Source: Ectocarpus siliculosus (Eukaryota > Sar > Phaeophyceae > Ectocarpales > Ectocarpaceae). Taken from it: DNA of 27,159 nt. The notes under the pieces were generated by a model. That model worked only from the letters and a program-made list of their open reading frames with translations, was not told the origin of the DNA and did not search any database. The stretch's first letter is position 1; each line of letters begins with the position of its first letter. This document shows, piece after piece, positions 1 to 8,861 of the stretch. Position numbers and translations under genes: made by a program. The stretch lies in contig FN649727.1 in NCBI GenBank assembly GCA_000310025.1, forward strand, positions 1,269,201-1,296,359, in the 5' to 3' direction.

Positions 1-54
1 GGGGGATTTCCCCCCCCCCCCCCCCCCCCCCCCCTCCTCTCCCTGATCCCGCAG

Positions 55-207
55 ACCATCGAAGAGCACGGAGGGGACGTGATGATCTCGTCCCCGTCCC
101 CGTGGCGTGTTTCCCCCAGCGGCGACGATGACGGCTACATGTGGCACTGCCTCCTCTACTTCATCGGACTCGGGCTCGCCCCGCACCGGCTTCCCCTGCA
201 GTCCGAT

Positions 208-239
<32 letters not shown>

Positions 240-3200
240 CACTGCTACGGTCGCAGACGCTGCTGCCGACTCGGAGGCGTTGCTGGGGAGGGAAACGGGG
301 ACGGTGTCGTCGAGAGGGGCCGACCTCCCGGGGTGGGTGCGTCGGGCGAGGGCGCGGGCCCCCGTGCTGGAGGCGGAAAACGCCGACCTGCTCTTCAGGT
401 TGCGAGGAGGTGGAGGAGGAGGAAGGAGAGGAAGGGGTTGGATAGGTGGTGGCGGGGGGTTGGAAGACCGCGCGGCACGACGGCGGAGCCAACGGAGCGC
501 GACGTCGGAAGGTATCGGCGCGGCTCTCGCCGTGTCCTGGTCCGGAGGGGGGCTCGAAGGAGCGCCCCCCCCGGCGGCGGCAGGGAGTGATAGTGCGGGG
601 ACCCCTGATCCTGAAGACGCCGCTGATGCCGTGGTGCGGACCAATGCCTTTTTGGAGTTCGTTGCCCCCGGCAAGGTGGAGGTTCGGCACGAGGAGCTTG
701 ACGAGGAGAGGGCGGTGGGAGAAGGGCAGGTTTTGGTGGAGGCGGTTTGCTCGTCCATTAGTTCGGGGACGGAGCTGAAGGTGATGGGGGGGGGGGGGGG
801 GACGTGCTCTTATGTTTTGCATGTCTTAGCGGTTAGACCATTGACAACGCGTCCTCGAGAGGACGGAGCATTGTTCCCACAGGACCGATCACCGATGGCC
901 AATCGTTCCTTCCTACTTTGCCAAGGGTGGCTCAAAAATGTCTTCCCTAGTCTGTCTATCGTAACGATATCCCTTCCCGCCTTTTCAAACCACTTCCTAC
1001 TCCCCAGTACAGCTACCGTCCTCTCCTCTCTATTCCATGCCTCAAACATCTCCCTGTACGTCCCCTTGTATTTTTTCCCAGCTCAGTCATGTACACTTCC
1101 CTCTCCTCTTCGTACCACGGACATTCAGCGACTACATGAACACGGTCTTCGCATTCGAAGCCGCAATCACATTTGAACTTGTCGTCTTCGTCGTCTACCG
1201 TCCTATGTCTTCGTCGACGTTCTCGAAGGTCTATGTCCCCGGTCCTGAATTTGACCTTCAGCTTTGTCCCTGCATCCATTGGTCCATGTAGGTAATCCTT
1301 GAACCCTATTCCTTCTTTCAACATTCCTTACACTTCTAGACCCTCCTTATCCTCGGTTTTTTCCTTAGATTCTGTTCTTCTCTCTCGGCACAAGCAACAG
1401 ATATCTTCTCCTTGAACCCCTGTAGACCCTCCGTTTCCAGCGGGGGGGGGGGGCGTGAAAGTTTGCGTGTTGCACCTTCGTGGTACGATGTACATGCGCC
1501 ACAAGCGTTGGTGGCATCGTGGATGCCGATTCAGAGTATACCAACAGCAACAGCTCGTCCGTACCCTCTCGCGCACAAAGAAATTGTCGCACGCAACGTG
1601 GCTTGTCTACCTCTTCCTGGTCATTTTGTCCGTGGCTTGCCCCTCGCCGCTCCTGCTTCACGTGTTTGCCCGAACCGCGGTGTGCTGTTTCTGCTACTGC
1701 TACTTCTGCTCCAAGGTGTTCCGGGGAGACTTTGACTCGGACTCGGAGCTAGACACCACCATCAAGGTGTGCAAAGGGTCCCGCTTGTTTTCCGTAGACG
1801 TGCGCCGGGAAGTACAATCGCGCAAGCAGCGGGAAACTGACGGTACACGGGTTGGTGGCCTGGCACCGGTAACGTTTGCTGGCCGCACGTAAAGGGCGAC
1901 AGGGTACCCCGACAAAAGCGTGTAGCAAGAACAATACAAACGTCCAAAAAACACGCAAGACACGGGCCCGATGCGTTTTTCTGCTGCGTCTCCTCCCCGG
2001 CAGGGCATGGCCGGCGAAAGCATGTCCTACCCGCTCAAGTACGGCTACAGCTTGGTCGGCCGGGTGTCGAAGTGCGGCGGAGGGGTGGACCCGGACAAGT
2101 TTCTGGGGAAGCTCGTGTTCGCCTTCAGCCCGCACTCGGCCAGGGTGGTGGCCGACGCCGACGGGGTCATGCTTGTCCCGGAGGTGAGAAAGCGTTATTT
2201 TTCGGCGAAGGGGGGGTGTTTGAATCATTTTTATTTGTTAATGTTGCGCTGTGTCTGCCTCGCGGAAGCGAGAGGCCGTATTTGGCGAGGGGGGGTGTTG
2301 GATGCATTCCCATGTTTGTAGGCGCTTGTTTTGATGTCGCGTTTTTTTGTTTGTTTTTGTTTTGTGTAGTGTTGCATCTGGGTCGCGGAGGGCGAGAGAC
2401 CGTTTCGTTGTCTGCGAGGGGGGTGTTTGGTTCTCTTCTTTTACTTTTTGCGGCCTTCTCTTGTTTCATGTTTGTGGTGTGTCTGGCTGGCGGAGACGAG
2501 GGGACGTTTGGTGCGGGGGGGGGGCGTTCGATTCGCTCTGTTTTGCTCAAGTTTCGTCTGGCTCGCGGAGACTCTTTTCTGCGAAAGGGGGACTTGATTA
2601 TGTTATTGTTTGCAGCCTTCCTCTGGTCGTGTTATGTTGTGTCTGGCTCCATTATGACCTCACCTGGGTAACTACAAATGTGTCGGGTGGGGTTTCGCCC
2701 TTTGCTGGGAGGTAAGACTCTCCCGTCGTGCCGACGAGATCGACCACCGCCAGCGCTCTCTCTCGCGCCCACACGTCAACCCTCGAAACCGTTTCCCAGG
2801 GAATCGATCCCGAGGACGCGGTGTACCTACCCGCTGTGGAGACGGCGCTGTCGCTAGTGCACGACGTGCATCCCAGGGTCGGGGAGAGCGTGGCAGTCTT
2901 CGGCCAGGGGATGATTGGGTGAGTGTCCCCCTCCCCCTTGGTCGCCCCTTGTCGCCGGCGTAGACTAGGAGGAATGGCGTCGACAGCGGTTCCTCGTATA
3001 TTGCTGTTTTTGCGCTGACAATTTTCGGCAGCACGTCAGCAGCACACGCAGCGGTATGTGGTTGTAAGCGAACCAAGTGCGGTCAAGCACCGCGAGAGTG
3101 CAGCGATGGGCACAAGCTCTTTTGATTTTTACGGCCAAGTGACCGAAAACATTTTCCATACAGAGGCGTGTGTGATTCCAGGAACCTCAGTGGAATCGTG

Positions 3201-5452
3201 CAAGTCCGCGTGTTGTGCGTCCTCTGCAGAGAGAAAAAAAAAAAAAAAATCAGCAAGCCCGCGACACGCGCAACTCCCGCGAGACAGAGGTTTTCTGAGC
3301 TTTGTATGTGTGCGTCCACGATCCTTGCGTCGGCGGGGCAGGTTGTTGGCCGTCGCCATCCTGGCGAGGACGCACGCGGGGGTTGGCGGGGGCTCCGTGG
3401 TCGCCGTCGACATGCTTCCGGACAGGCTCAGGGTGGCCGAAAGGTAATATCGATGACCAACAACGTTTTCTTCGTGGCGCAGCAACGTCGATATGCGCCG
3501 TCGTGCGGCACCGCGAGCCTGGCGTGTTTTCTTTCCCCAGAAAATTCCTCTCTCTGCAAGCGGGACGGGCACGGATGTATCTCGTACAGGTCGTTTTGTT
3601 TTTTTCGGCCCGAGGGTTCAGATCTCGACGTGACGATACTTTTCTTTCGCACAACGATGCGAGAGAGAGGGGGGGGGGTGTTGCGTACCTACAGTAGGGC
3701 CCGCACCGTTTGGCAGTCCAGCCCTCGAGCATGGTGTTTTCGTACGCCAAAGCTAATACCTTCTCTTGCCGTCGACCACGAGCCTCACAGTGCAGTGAGA
3801 CCAAGACGGCGCTTCTTACCAACAGTGGTTGGCGATACACACCCCTTGGACAATAACGATCTAGACTGTGTGCGGTGCTCTCAGACTGTTATTTTTTTTA
3901 CGTTATATTTTTCTGACGAAGGAAATCCTCTTTTCCACAGGTAGGAAGGAGTCCGTGGTAGACTATTTGGCAATGAATTATTTGCTTCCCGTGCGACAGA
4001 TGTGGTATCTTGGGAACCAATAGACCACGTGCTGTGTATCTTCGGCGTCATTGCACACCCAGAACAACGAAAAAATAACACGTGAAACGACACAAGTGGC
4101 CACCGCTTCTTTCCCCCCCTCTGTCGCACCGCACATAATTTTGATTTGTCGGATCCAGACTCGGGGCTACGGCGACGGTTACGCCGGTCGATGCGGCGAA
4201 ATCGGCGCCATTTGACGTTTCCCTCGAGGTCACCGGCAACCCTCGGGGCCTTCAGGTGGGGCTCGACGGCTCTTTCAGTGACGGTCAAGCGCCGCTGATG
4301 TTTCTCCCTCGTTGAACGCCGTTTGACGTGGAACAAGGGAAAACCCGTGGTGGTAAACGGCTTTTTTGCCCTGTTTGCGAGTTTGCGAAAAGCGAAGGGT
4401 AAAATCCATCCGAGCACGCCGGCTTTTCAGCCTCGTGCGACGTGGGGGTTGTTCATGATCCAAATGTAGTTACAAGCCTGTGTCCATCTCTCTCCCTCTC
4501 TTTCTGTACCCGCTTCCATCGATTCTCGCCACCGAAGTTCGCATGGTGGCCGCAAATACTTCCGGACGGGTTCGTTTGTGTCCTCCCGCGTATGACGCGC
4601 ATAACATCAGATGGATCTGCGGAACTTCCCACAAGATGCTCCTCCTCCTCCTCCTCCTCCTCCTCTTCTCTTTCTTTCTCGCTCCCGATGGCTTGCTCGC
4701 GGTGTCTTGTTGCTTCCATCGTCCCGTTTCTTTCGCCGCCATGACGGCTTGTGTCCGTTCCTGTGGTCCAGCTGAGCCTGTTTTGCTCTTGTTTTTTTTT
4801 TCGTTTTTCTGCGCAGTCCGCGCTAGACCTGACCGGGTACGGGGGTCGAGTTGTCCTGGGATCATGGTACGGCGGCGGAGCGGCGCAGCTCAACCTCGGC
4901 ATGGCGTTCCACCGCAGCCATCTCACGATACAGACGTCTCAGGCGAGTGTTTTGCCCCCCCGAAGCCCTGAAGTGACTGGGCAACCCCAACGATTTTCTT
5001 GTTGGGTGGTCCAACACCTTGACGGTGGTCACAGCGCTGTGTGTGACATTCCTTCATACCAGTACATAGCTGTGTATGGGTGGGAACATGTTTTTTATTG
5101 GATGGGTCAGCCCTGTGTCGGGTGCGTCTACCGCATGTTGTTTTGAGCTCTTATCTGCAGGGCGACCGACAACTACCCTTTTTTGGAATCCGAACCGTCG
5201 ATATTCGTCTGGCGTCCACATATTTATTTCTTGTTTCGGCGAAAACAAAAACGAAAACAGGTGAGCAGGCTCCCGGCGGGGCTTACGGACCGCTGGGACA
5301 AGGACCGCCGGTTCTTGGCGGCGTGGTCTCTCGTGCGAGAGCTGCGGCCCTCCGTGTTCCTAACGACCTCGTCGCCTCCACTGGACGGGGCCCAGGAGGC
5401 CTACGAGTCGCTCGGAGCGGGGAGCGAGCTTGGCGTAGTGTTCCGATACTGA
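55..5452 (+). CDS. MDR-family (BchC-like) zinc-binding-type dehydrogenase with unrecognised N-terminal region, 5' partial
   Basis: Exons: 55-780, 1716-1766, 2004-2183, 2800-2918, 3342-3443, 4159-4255, 4817-4942, 5261-5452 (stop TGA 5450-5452). All phases agree, giving 530 visible residues. The first exon follows a CAG acceptor at 52-54, so the gene starts upstream of the window. Residues 1 to about 195 are Ser/Gly/Arg-rich and not recognised. From about 196 the protein reads as a quinone-reductase/Zn-dehydrogenase-like MDR: N-terminal beta segment with APGKVEVR, YPLKYGYSLVGRV, the VETALSLVHD helix, a Rossmann loop GQGMIG (354-359), an acidic residue D382 in VAVDMLPDR that suggests NAD(H), then GSWYG (440-444) and a C-terminal TSQVSRLP. 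This matches the order in bacterial homologues of about 330 residues that lack the structural-zinc cysteine lobe. It is probably an NAD-dependent oxidoreductase; the substrate is unknown. The 4942/4943 donor is GC rather than GT. Confidence 0.85.
208..237 (+). repeat. (AGC)10 coding microsatellite
   Basis: Ten consecutive AGC codons encode ten serines in the first visible exon of the dehydrogenase gene. The repeat lies in the unrecognised N-terminal region, well away from the catalytic domain. It is a likely length-polymorphic site. Confidence 0.9.
786..801 (+). repeat. G16 homopolymer just inside intron 1
   Basis: Sixteen consecutive G residues begin five bases after the exon/intron boundary at 780/781, directly behind the donor GTGAT. 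The tract may be assembly-sensitive and could form a G-quadruplex in the transcript. Confidence 0.9.
810..1490 (-). pseudogene. Non-LTR retrotransposon ORF2 C-terminal relic, antisense in intron 1
   Basis: Read on the minus strand, a decayed reading frame runs from about 1490 down to about 825. It includes a segment with KLKVKFRTGDIDL, then a zinc-binding motif of form C-x-C-x3-C followed by HVVAECPWYEEE, resembling the zf-RVT domain that follows reverse transcriptase in LINE/Jockey-type elements. A last part with KWFEKAGRDIV and RLGKTFLSHPW follows. The frame is broken by an in-frame stop at about 1328-1330 and a frameshift where two frames overlap at 1013-1049. No reverse-transcriptase catalytic domain is visible, so the piece is 5'-truncated. 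It lies wholly inside intron 1 of the dehydrogenase gene, in opposite orientation. The family assignment is by motif resemblance only. Confidence 0.6.
2184..2655 (+). repeat. Degenerate tandem repeat filling intron 3 of the dehydrogenase gene
   Basis: A unit of the form TCTGGCTCGCGGAGACGAG, then a T-rich link, GCGA and a G run, TGTTTGATTC and a T-rich tail recurs with drift. Unit starts (the TCTG) fall at 2254, 2377, 2482, 2557 and 2642, with a partial unit (the GCGAAGG...GTGTTTGAATC half) right after the donor at 2184. Spacing varies from 75 to 123 bp. The intron is therefore largely a decayed minisatellite. Confidence 0.75.
4636..4668 (+). repeat. (CTC)n microsatellite in intron 6
   Basis: A run of about nine CTC units lies in the 4256-4816 intron of the dehydrogenase gene and merges into a pyrimidine-rich stretch. 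It is noncoding. Confidence 0.85.
4943..5260 (+). other. Probable GC-AG intron (intron 7 of the dehydrogenase gene)
   Basis: The upstream exon ends TCTCAG at 4942 and is followed by GCGAGT, close to the consensus for the minor GC donor class. The acceptor is ACAG at 5257-5260. Joining in phase 0 gives TSQ|VSRLP, which matches the family's conserved SSQVS region. No GT nearby keeps this join in frame without extra residues. Confidence 0.65.
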
Positions 5453-6015
5453 GTCGGTCGGGCGGTTTATTCTCTCTCTGATATTTTAATAGGGAATTTG
5501 TGGTCTCCGTTTGGAGCCAGCTGCATTCATTCGTTGCGTGTGAATGCTGTCGGGGAGTGGGGAGTGTGTGGACGTATACGTGTAAACCTTCCGGGGGTTT
5601 CTCTTGCGAGTAGGGTTTGATGTGCTGGTTGGTCTATCAATATATCTGTGGAAAAAGTTGCCTTGCTTACGCGATCATGTCAACAGATGGGGTTCAGCAC
5701 CGACCAACCTCACCAGGCTCCCTCGCGGGTCTCCCTCCCGGTCGAGTGCCCGATTGGCTACTACAAGCAGTCCAGGGTATGCTCGCAAGTCGGCGTGCTT
5801 GCGATGGTGTAGCAGCACTCAATTTCAGTGAACTCCCACAGAGACAGGTACTCTCAGGGAGGATACTACTTACCACACCACCCCCGTCTTGAGTTAGTGC
5901 GCCCCGCTAGAGATTCAGGTCTGGACGGCACTGCTGTTGGTGTGATGCTGTTGAATTCGGACGCCAACTAACTTGCAGTTGTGACGATTGCGGGGGGAGG
6001 GGGCACTCATAGTCG

Positions 6016-6075
6016 TGCATGCCGTAGTCGTTAGACCATTGACACCTCGCATCCCTATAAATCCGGGACGGAGCA
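6016..6075 (-). mobile_element. Fragment related to the retrotransposon relic's 3' end
   Basis: Bases 6016-6044 match 818-846 at 25 of 29 positions without a gap, including a perfect 15-mer GTTAGACCATTGACA. A further perfect 10-mer GGACGGAGCA occurs at 6066-6075 and 861-870, with a 7-bp length difference between. Both copies are in the same orientation, placing this at the 3' tail of the antisense element described in intron 1. The coding part is not recognisable here. Confidence 0.5.
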
Positions 6076-6888
6076 CACCGGGTTTTCACTGGGCCAGGCT
6101 CTCACATCACCAAGGCGCGAAGCGTCGTGAGGTACTCGGCGAGTCGCATGAAGGGTGCGCTCCATCCTGCTAAGGGTGTTCGGCATCTTGTGCTTGCTTC
6201 CTTGCGTACGGATGACGGCTTCGTATGACTTAATTGATTTTCTGGTGCTTTCACTTCCGGAGACAGTAATAAGCACTGTGTAACTGCCTCGAGGGTGCTT
6301 GACCAATTTTACACCACGTGGTGCGATTATCGCCTTTGCGCGGAGTGAGGCTTCTCGACCCCGCCCAACATAATCTACTCGACCACCATTCATGGTTACA
6401 GCTTGCCATGCTCATGAAGTGATCGGCTTGTTTTACAACATAGCTGCCAAAAGCGACAAAACCCAACCCCGATGGCAAACACCGGGGTCGGCGGGAGAGG
6501 GGGAAGAGTAGTATCTCCCTGTAATGGTCCACTGAGATTGATGCCTGTTTTGTATCGCGTTCGGTCGTGGAATCTTGGTGGACATTGAACTCGCCATGAT
6601 TGTCACGCACTTCGAAGATCCCGAAAACCATCGCCCGCCGCCGTCGTCGTCATCGCCTTTCTTTCTCGATGCCGTACAATGTATTCGCCGGCTACATTCA
6701 TTCATTCCTCGCGATGTTCGAGGCCATTCATGGAAGGTTTTCACTAGCGAACATGTCCGTCCCCGCGGAGAACATGCGGTTGAGTCCGCCGGAGGTCCCC
6801 CCCCCCTCCCCCCGACGTCCACTGACGATGCCGCAAGGGTTTCCCCACCGTGTTCCTCTGGACAACTCTCCACCCGTCGTCAAACATC

Positions 6889-6907
6889 CACACACACACA
6901 CACACAC
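6889..6907 (+). repeat. (CA)n microsatellite
   Basis: A short dinucleotide CA run of about nine units lies in the intergenic region upstream of the kinase gene. Confidence 0.85.
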
Positions 6908-8207
6908 TGCTGTGATGATGGGGCGAGAACGACACATAAATTTACATACAGATGTATTTCTTTGTTCGCTGTAGACTTATATGCCGAGTGATGCGGGTCG
7001 CCCTCGGCAACCTTTAACTGTCCTTGCAGACAACGATTCGTCACTTGGATGTGATAGCGGGAAAGAGGAGAAATAAATGTGTATGCACGTCCTGGCCGTT
7101 TGTATCAATAGTTCTATTGTGCGTCGTCTCTCGCTACCTGGCCTGGGTGAGTACGCGTGTTGCATGCGTGTGTGGTATGCAAATGGGGTTTATTGTGCTC
7201 CATTACAAGTGCATAGACTATATGCATCACTGCAGCAAATGCTGTACGGCGGTGGTTTGGTACTATTATACGACGATATGTGAGTTATAGACCCGGATCT
7301 TGGACAACAACAACGACATCCATCCATGCGTATCGGCCAAACCCAGCAAGTTGGGGAACGTGGCTGATCTCACTCCAAAGCACGCAACGCCTAACACAAT
7401 GGATTCTCACTCCCTGCGGCGAACAAGTAGCACACACACACCCTTGCTGTACCAGATAGATAACATACATGCAAGAGGTATACACGCTTGGTGTGTATGA
7501 CACGCCGAAATATGGGGGGGGGGATGATACGTCATGTCCCCTTTTCGAACATGCCGGCCAATGTCTGCGCGCCATGTTTTTTTTTTTTAGCTCCAGCCAC
7601 CGAGCACGCGCCTCATCAAAACACCCACATCAATCGCCAGACGTTGAATTTGGGTCAGGAGGAATATAAGCTGCATCGCTATAGCGAGACCGAAAAGGTG
7701 AGTGCCTGCCGCATGTATACGTGTAGCAGGTGTGCGTTCGTCTGTGCCTGGAGGCGCGTGAGTGGTTGGGTGAGCTAGAGATTCCAGGATGCGTGCATAC
7801 TCTTCTTTCTTCACGAGGAATAGTTGTAACAGAAAATTTAGAGCCATCTAAAAGATGTGCCAAGAAGTAGATGAAGAAGAAGAGAGCGGGTGTGCAGGTT
7901 GGGTGCGATTCAGCCCGAGTCGGAGTCGCACCGTGGTGTTTGGAGGGCCCTCTTGACCGGAAGCAGGTGGACGTGCCGTGAACTTGAAGGTATTTCTGTC
8001 GCTTGCCCGGGGAGCGTCGTGCCCTCCTCCCCTCTCTTTTGTTTGACAAGAAAAATTGCTGGTCGTTGTTGTTCGCGCGTGATTTTTTATTGCCACGCGC
8101 GAGCAGCAGCAATAGGAACACGAATAACGACAGAGGGCGAGGCGCAAAGAGCGAGCACACACTCCCAAGAACAAAAGGGCCGGAGAGAGAAAAAAGCACG
8201 CACGTGA

Positions 8208-8814
8208 ATGAGTACAGCAGCTGTGGCGTCGGCAGCCAGCGGCATCGCCCGACGCTCTCGCATCCGCGGTCTCGACGGCCTCGCGCGGAGGAGAAGCTTC
8301 CATGGCACCCCTCCGGTGTCCCCACCTGGAGCACCAGCACCAGCAGGCTCGGCAGCAGCAGCTCTCGCCCCGAACCGAACGCTCGGCAGATGCAGGTCCC
8401 TGACCTCAGCCCCATCCACCACCGGCGGCGGCGGCGGGAGGAGGAGCTACACTAGCGCCGCGCGCGTCACCTCCGCTGCGCGGCGCGGCGGCGATTGGTC
8501 CGACGACAGGTTTGTTGGAGCAGATGGCATCAGCTTCGGCGGGCAATTTCTGGCGGGAGCGGTGGCTGTGGCAGGAGCTCTGGCGGCGACATCGTCGGGG
8601 GGAGGAGGAGACTGGGGCAACGACAAGGTCGGAGGAGACACCACCAACTGGGGCAACGACAGGGCGGGCGGCGGCGGCGGCAGGAGCGGGGTGTGGTGCG
8701 ATGCATCGGCAGCGGCAGCGTCGAGGAACCAGCATGTAGCGTCAGCGGGGTCTTCTTTCCGAGAGGCCTGCTGCTCGGACAGCCAGAACAACAAGGGTGG
8801 CTCTATGCTCAGCA

Positions 8815-8861
<47 letters not shown>

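Larger units (their letters stand above)
5453..8207. other. Intergenic region between the dehydrogenase and kinase genes
   Basis: No reading frame here has recognisable domains or matching splice sites. The first part is presumably the 3' UTR of the dehydrogenase gene and the last few hundred bases the promoter and 5' UTR of the kinase gene. It contains a retroelement-end fragment near 6016-6075 and a CA microsatellite at about 6889-6907. The open frames of 60-126 codons between 6055 and 6631 on the minus strand lack a recognisable domain. No TATA box or transcription start is assigned. Confidence 0.5.

Noticed and set aside
156-758. 200-codon minus-strand frame opposite the dehydrogenase exon 1
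   Set aside because: It mirrors the GC-rich sense exon, giving Pro/Ala/Leu runs. The sense frame carries the dehydrogenase start motif and fits the splicing model.
6055-6631. Overlapping minus-strand frames as possible retroelement coding sequence
   Set aside because: Although the adjacent 6016-6075 block matches a retroelement tail, no reverse-transcriptase, integrase or zinc-knuckle motif could be read here, so a coding relic is not claimed.
7630-8415. 261-codon minus-strand frame upstream of and overlapping the kinase start
   Set aside because: It has no domain, is rich in Arg/Ser/Pro, and overlaps the well-supported first kinase exon antisense.
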